Shown here: positions 61,201 to 64,000 of the stretch, one piece after another | Numbering within the stretch: the stretch's first letter is position 1 | How the letters are laid out: every line of letters begins with the position of its first letter | Source: a bacterium | Lineage (GTDB): Bacteria; Bacteroidota; Bacteroidia; Cytophagales; Cyclobacteriaceae | NCBI GenBank assembly: GCA_024743255.1 | Contig: JANSWY010000017.1 | Coordinates: 1-64,000 of the forward strand | Direction: 5' to 3' | Length of the DNA: 64,000 nucleotides | Notes under the pieces: model-generated | The model's database searches: none | Seen by the model: the letters and a program-made list of their open reading frames with translations, nothing else | What the model was told of the DNA's origin: nothing | Made by a program: the position numbers and the translations under genes

Positions 61201-61995
61201 CCGGGAACCTACAACGTCACACTTACAGTTAAAAATGATACAACCTGTACAACTGAAGAAATTGCTTCAGAGATAATTCAAGTATTCGATGATCCGGTTT
61301 CAATTAGCCCCGAGACTATAATTTGTGAGTCAGAGAATACTCAATTAATAGCCACAGGAGGTCAAACTTATACCTGGACTCCAACTACGGGACTGGATGA
61401 CCCAAACTCCGCCTCTCCTACTGCTTCACCCAATTCTACTACCGAGTATGGAGTAGAGATAATTACCATTAATGGTTGCGTACAACATCTATTCACCAAT
61501 GTCATTGTAATTCCTGATGTGGAGGACCCATTTGTCATTGAGCCGTTAGTGAAAAATTGCAAATCCATCACATACCAATTCATGGAGAATCTCCCAGATT
61601 ATGAAGGTAACTATCATTGGGATTTTGGAGACGGAACTACTTCCACTGATCGCAATCCCCAACATCAATATGAGAATTCTGGAATCTACACTATCTCACT
61701 GGACTTAGACCATGATTGTTTATCAGATTACACCCAGGAAGTTAATCACGGCGAAATATTCATCCCAAATGCCTTTTCTCCAAATGGTGACGGATTCAAT
61801 GATTATTTTGTGATTAATTCCGAGCTTTCTGTCGACCTGACAATTATTGATAGAAATGGCAATGAGCTATATCAATCCAATAATTATTCTAATGATTGGG
61901 ACGGTAACAATCTACCTGCTGGAACTTACTACTATGTGGCCAAATTCTCAGAAAATTCTGATAGCTGTAAAGGCTGGATACAACTTTTGAAGTAA
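58261..61995 (+). CDS. Giant secreted PKD/SBBP-repeat protein with T9SS gliding-motility C-terminal domain
   Basis: 1244 residues with a signal peptide (ends LTVDGQ). An N-terminal domain starting FIENKGQWPDDIKFKAD (DUF7948-like) is followed by repeated SBBP-type blades between about residues 250 and 740 (ATFIGGSSEESPHSL, STFLGGSQDDAAHSI, ASYFGAKNT). Three PKD domains follow (FFWNLGDGTTS, YLWDFGDGNTN, YHWDFGDGTTS) with Ig-like linkers. The last 80 residues, IPNAFSPNGDGFNDYF to the end, form the CHU_C gliding motility-associated domain, a type IX secretion sorting signal. A cell-surface or secreted adhesin-like role is inferred. Its start lies in a palindrome. Confidence 0.9.
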   Translation: MSMPYPVQSFLRFGAILICFVGYILTVDGQATSNNQAFIENKGQWPDDIKFKADVANGMILIYNSKVSYFLKDFQETDPHDHIATHFNHDQTFTRIDVEFEGASKNVLIKTKNQSITNYNYYLGEKKNWAENCKAFQTIAFQNLYKDIDLEFYFHKNGSLKYDLILKPGANPNDIKFKYSNNVELHLEDGCSFISANSHSIMENRPVSYAINSSGRKVPIKCEFKINHKNEIGFEIDSHNPSQKVVIDPELVFSTFSGAGSDNFGYTACFDDLGSLYSGGIVFGQSFPETNGSSFSGGSTDMAILKYTEDGSNLHYATFIGGSSEESPHSLVVNNQRELVIMGSTGSPNYPVSDNAYDQTFNGGESFAIFGGYTGADIVVTKLNQSGNISASTYVGGSGNDGILKMNAVGNYINDLITNYGDYQRGDVIIDSLDNIYIASSTESSDFPVTSSIQPEHLGGNSDAVVFSLNSDLNEMRWSTFLGGSQDDAAHSIKINNQGDILVGGGTTSSNFPVTLNSHKSNFQGIVDGFITRMSVENDSIINSTFLGTAAYDQVYFIDVDDDNNVYATGQTHGNYPVSSGAYANNNSAQFIHKFDSSLTDTKFSTVFGSGTRSVNISPTAFLANDCENIFLSGWGGNVNTNNGNSARSIGNTFSMPVTEDAMINVTDGSDFYLMVLSADGSELMYASYFGAKNTPGDHVDGGTSRFDKQGIIYQSVCTCGSSGDDFPTTSGAWATTNGARCNNASFKFDLASLQAGFSTNSLSGLDPGLTFGCAPLEIVFTNTSVGGLEFFWNLGDGTTSTDSLQVIHTYELPGEYEVTLLVLDETTCKVQDIETKIISVFNDEVSITDSLSICQSDQIMLEAMGGSEYLWSPSIGLSDTLISNPIANPDTTTTYTVIITTPNGCNKELSVNVEVTASLIAQLSTNNPDGTDPGLASGCVPLAVSFANLSTNYSTYLWDFGDGNTNNENQDTVIHTYEVPGTYNVTLTVKNDTTCTTEEIASEIIQVFDDPVSISPETIICESENTQLIATGGQTYTWTPTTGLDDPNSASPTASPNSTTEYGVEIITINGCVQHLFTNVIVIPDVEDPFVIEPLVKNCKSITYQFMENLPDYEGNYHWDFGDGTTSTDRNPQHQYENSGIYTISLDLDHDCLSDYTQEVNHGEIFIPNAFSPNGDGFNDYFVINSELSVDLTIIDRNGNELYQSNNYSNDWDGNNLPAGTYYYVAKFSENSDSCKGWIQLLK

Positions 61996-62066
61996 TTTTT
62001 GAATTGCATCAGCTTCAGATTTATTAACAATTGAGTCCTTTGGCTCTGATTTTCCTTTCCTAATTC

Positions 62067-62074
62067 TATATTTG
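62067..62074 (+). promoter_or_regulatory. Candidate -7 box of the cupin gene
   Basis: TATATTTG matches TAnnTTTG; TTTG at 62039-62042 lies 24 bases upstream. The ATG is 16 bases downstream. Confidence 0.35.
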
Positions 62075-62090
62075 CCCCTCGAATACAAGT

Positions 62091-62603
62091 ATGATGTCAG
62101 CTAAAGAAACTTTAATCCAAAAACTAGATTTACAACCACACCCGGAAGGTGGATACTTTAAAGAAACTTACAGATCACCAGATCTGATTTCTACCAAAGG
62201 GTTACCCGACAGATTCCCGGGTGCCAGAACAGCCTCGACCGGAATTTATTTCTTACTTGAAAATGGTAATTTCTCGGCATTTCATAAAATCAAGTCAGAT
62301 GAAATGTGGCATTTCTATGAAGGTGATATGATTGAAATATTCACCATTAAACCAAATGGTGTTTTAGAGAAAATCAAACTCGGAAGAAATATCGAAAATG
62401 GAGAGACTTTTCAGGCCTTAATCCCTGCAGAATGCTGGTTCGCTTCGAGAGTAAACAAGAAAGGCTCCTACGGCTTGGTGGGTTGTACTGTAGCCCCGGG
62501 ATTTGATTTCATGGATTTCGAATTAGCCAACAGACAAGAATTAGCAGGAGAATTCCCTGAACATGCAGAAATTATTTCTGAATTAACTCGTGTATTTGAT
62601 TGA
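62091..62603 (+). CDS. DUF985 cupin-domain protein
   Basis: 170 residues, no signal peptide. KLDLQPHPEGGYFKETYRS is the DUF985 signature; the cupin barrel follows with FLLENGNFSAFHKIKSDEMW, MWHFYEGDMIEIF and TVAPGFDFMDFELA. A second ATG at 62094 is equally possible. The function of these small cupins is unknown; some relatives are sugar-related or stress proteins. It is a single gene upstream of tRNA-Gln. Confidence 0.8.
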   Translation: MMSAKETLIQKLDLQPHPEGGYFKETYRSPDLISTKGLPDRFPGARTASTGIYFLLENGNFSAFHKIKSDEMWHFYEGDMIEIFTIKPNGVLEKIKLGRNIENGETFQALIPAECWFASRVNKKGSYGLVGCTVAPGFDFMDFELANRQELAGEFPEHAEIISELTRVFD

Positions 62604-62669
62604 TTATCAATAGGTATCAAATGAATATTAAAAAATGATAGGATTTTTTAATAAAAAAGTAACTTCACA

Positions 62670-62700
62670 TTTCATTAATTCAAACAAATAACTACTTTTG
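62670..62700 (+). promoter_or_regulatory. Promoter of tRNA-Gln
   Basis: TTTC at 62670-62673 and TACTTTTG at 62693-62700 with a 19-base gap, an almost ideal Bacteroidota promoter, 28 bases before the tRNA. Confidence 0.55.
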
Positions 62701-62728
62701 TACTCCCAAATAAAGGGGGCATCAAAAT

Positions 62729-62801
62729 TGTCCGATGGTGTAACTGGCAACACGTCTGGTTTTGGTCCAGAAGAGTCTAGGTTCGAGCCCTAGTCGGACA
62801 A
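62729..62801 (+). tRNA. tRNA-Gln (anticodon TTG)
   Basis: A 73-base cloverleaf: acceptor arms TGTCCGA (62729-62735) and TCGGACA (62794-62800) pair over seven bases, the D stem is GTGT/ACAC, the anticodon stem TCTGG/CCAGA closes loop TTTTGGT with anticodon TTG, and the T arm CTAGG-TTCGAGC-CCTAG is complete. The discriminator is A; CCA is not encoded. It reads CAA (and CAG by wobble) codons. Confidence 0.95.
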
Positions 62802-62807
62802 CTAAAA

Positions 62808-62836
62808 ATAATCCCGGTGAAATCCGGGATTTTTTA
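62808..62836 (+). terminator. Terminator after tRNA-Gln
   Basis: AATCCCGG (62810-62817) pairs with CCGGGATT (62824-62831), followed by a T run; it separates the tRNA from prs. Confidence 0.85.
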
Positions 62837-62857
62837 TTTTAAAACTGCGATTCTATA

Positions 62858-63787
62858 ATGTCATCAGTAAAAATCTTCGCCGGTTCTGGCTCTAGGGAAT
62901 TGGCAGAAAAAATCTCCTCCTTCTACGGCAAACCGCTGGGAAAATCTAGTTCTCAAAAATTTAGCGACGGTGAATTATCATTCTATTTTGATGAATCCGT
63001 AAGAGGTTGTGATGTATTCTTGATTCAATCTACTTGTCACAGCTCTGATGCCATCATGGAATTACTTCTTATGATTGACGCAGCAAGAAGAGCAAGTGCA
63101 GCATATGTAACTGTTGTTGTTCCTTACTTCGGTTATGCAAGACAAGACAGAAAGGATAAGCCAAGAGTTTCAATCGCTGCTAAGTTGATGGCAAATGTAT
63201 TGACATCTGCAGGAGCAAACAGATTGATGACCTGCGATCTACATGCCGGCCAAATTCAGGGATTCTTCGATATTCCGGTAGATCACTTGAATGGTTCTTC
63301 CATACTTGTTCCATATATCAAAAGTCTAAAACTTGACAACCTACTTTTTGCAACTCCTGATGTAGGAGGAACTGCAAGAGCTAGAAGCTACGCAAAGTAC
63401 TTCCAGGTTGATATGGTGGTTTGTGACAAGCATAGAAAAAGAGCCAACGAAGTTGCTTCCATGCAAGTGATTGGAGATGTGACTGATGCAGATGTGATTT
63501 TGGTAGATGACATTGTTGATACCGCCGGAACAATCTGTAAAGCAGCAGATTTATTAAAAGAAAAAGGTGCTAAGTCTGTGAGAGCTGTGTGTACACACGG
63601 TGTATTGTCAGGTAAGGCATTCGAAAATATTGAGAATTCTGCTTTGGAAGAATTGATCATTACAGATACTATTCCTCCTAAGCAACAAAGCACTAAAATC
63701 AAAGTATTGACAGTAGCTGACTTATTCTCAAAAGCGATCAGAAAAATTCATGATCACGAATCAATTAGTTCATTATTTATTAATTAA
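62858..63787 (+). CDS. prs: Ribose-phosphate pyrophosphokinase (PRPP synthetase)
   Basis: 309 residues. KIFAGSGSRELAEKISSFYG begins the first phosphoribosyltransferase-like domain. FGYARQDRKDKPR is the flexible catalytic loop and DLHAGQIQGFFD the following metal/substrate region. The PRPP-binding loop VILVDDIVDTAGT is complete. The enzyme makes PRPP from ribose 5-phosphate and ATP, feeding purine synthesis including the PurL reaction encoded at 54.5-58.2 kb. The L25 gene follows after 15 bases, a common order in bacteria. Confidence 0.95.
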   Translation: MSSVKIFAGSGSRELAEKISSFYGKPLGKSSSQKFSDGELSFYFDESVRGCDVFLIQSTCHSSDAIMELLLMIDAARRASAAYVTVVVPYFGYARQDRKDKPRVSIAAKLMANVLTSAGANRLMTCDLHAGQIQGFFDIPVDHLNGSSILVPYIKSLKLDNLLFATPDVGGTARARSYAKYFQVDMVVCDKHRKRANEVASMQVIGDVTDADVILVDDIVDTAGTICKAADLLKEKGAKSVRAVCTHGVLSGKAFENIENSALEELIITDTIPPKQQSTKIKVLTVADLFSKAIRKIHDHESISSLFIN

Positions 63788-63802
63788 TTAATTATATATC
63801 AA

Positions 63803-64000
63803 ATGAAAACTTTAGAGATTATAGGGTATAAAAGAGCAAATCTCGGAAAGTCTGAATCAAAAAGATTAAGAGCCGAGGGAATGGTACCAGGAGTACTTTA
63901 TGGTGGAAAAGATCAAGTGCACTTCGCGGCACCTGCCATTTTGTTCAGAGACTTGGTTTACACTCCAAACGCTCACTTTGTAACATTAAACGTTGAAGGT
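63803..64000 (+). CDS. rplY: 50S ribosomal protein L25 / general stress protein Ctc, N-terminal part
   Basis: The frame starts with ATG at 63803, 15 bases after the prs stop, and is cut by the window end after 66 codons. The protein begins MKTLEIIGYKRANLGKSESK and continues with RLRAEGMVPGVLYGGKDQVH, the L25/Ctc RNA-binding fold that contacts 5S rRNA. The prs-ctc gene pair is widespread. Whether it carries the long Ctc C-terminal domain cannot be seen. Confidence 0.9.
   Translation, partial: MKTLEIIGYKRANLGKSESKRLRAEGMVPGVLYGGKDQVHFAAPAILFRDLVYTPNAHFVTLNVEG

Noticed and set aside
62039-62074. Full -33/-7 promoter for the cupin gene
   Set aside because: The gap of 24 bases is longer than usual, so only the -7 box is listed with low confidence.

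Overview
The window is a piece of a Bacteroidota chromosome, most likely a marine or soil gliding member of Cytophagales. This rests on a type IX secretion/gliding C-terminal domain on a giant PKD protein, Bacteroidota-restricted families (DUF4249, DUF3127, DUF2911, DUF2452, DUF5777), -7 promoter boxes of the form TAnnTTTG, AT-rich intergenic DNA and weak Shine-Dalgarno sequences. The genus cannot be fixed from the sequence alone. No phage, insertion sequence or CRISPR array was seen.

Layout. 1-9.2 kb: end of a PBP4-type carboxypeptidase, an XRE regulator overlapping a choloylglycine-hydrolase-like Ntn hydrolase, a small membrane-anchored protein, and a complete RND efflux operon (adaptor, pump, TolC) on the minus strand. 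9.5-11.0 kb: L-2-hydroxyglutarate oxidase and a single-domain rhodanese. 11.03-11.59 kb is a non-coding block with an 11-bp-phased array of DnaA-box-like nonamers (candidate oriC or DnaA-regulated site), a promoter, a candidate structured RNA ending in a strong terminator, and an inverted heptamer repeat. 11.6-18.8 kb: PadR regulator plus MacB/FtsX-type permease, YheT-like hydrolase, haem-type TonB receptor and deoxynucleoside kinase. 18.9-21.2 kb: a DUF5777 barrel, YceI and haem-lipoprotein cluster. 21.2-25.0 kb: a second candidate RNA, a LytTR response regulator, a TPR histidine kinase, DUF2452 and a 45-residue membrane protein. 25.0-29.3 kb: DNA polymerase IV, an SSB-like DUF3127 protein, a LOG-family hydrolase, FKBP, DUF2911 and DUF302.

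29.5-32.3 kb holds the most unusual system: a HAMP-SpoIIE phosphatase, a SiaB-type kinase and a SiaC-type phosphoprotein with Thr at position 68, followed not by the diguanylate cyclase SiaD but by a coiled-coil, two-helix membrane protein. 32.4-41.5 kb: M14 carboxypeptidase, sodium/solute symporter, DUF4442, YihY, an orphan DUF4249 lipoprotein and a membrane-anchored metallophosphoesterase. 41.5-48.2 kb: a second RND operon (TetR, TolC, adaptor, pump with two extra hydrophobic segments) with GGAAACT boxes near the regulator. 48.5-51.9 kb: a CsgG-like/barrel protein, an alpha/beta hydrolase, a 3-mercaptopyruvate sulfurtransferase and an SRPBCC protein. 52-64 kb: Tex, a heptamer tandem repeat, PurL, a giant PKD/T9SS protein whose start codon sits in a 30-base palindrome, a DUF985 cupin, tRNA-Gln, PRPP synthetase and the start of ribosomal protein L25/Ctc.

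Functionally the window mixes housekeeping genes for purine and PRPP supply (purL, prs, dNK), translation and transcription (tRNA-Gln, L25, Tex) and DNA repair (dinB) with envelope functions (two RND pumps, TonB receptor, PBP4) and several signalling modules.
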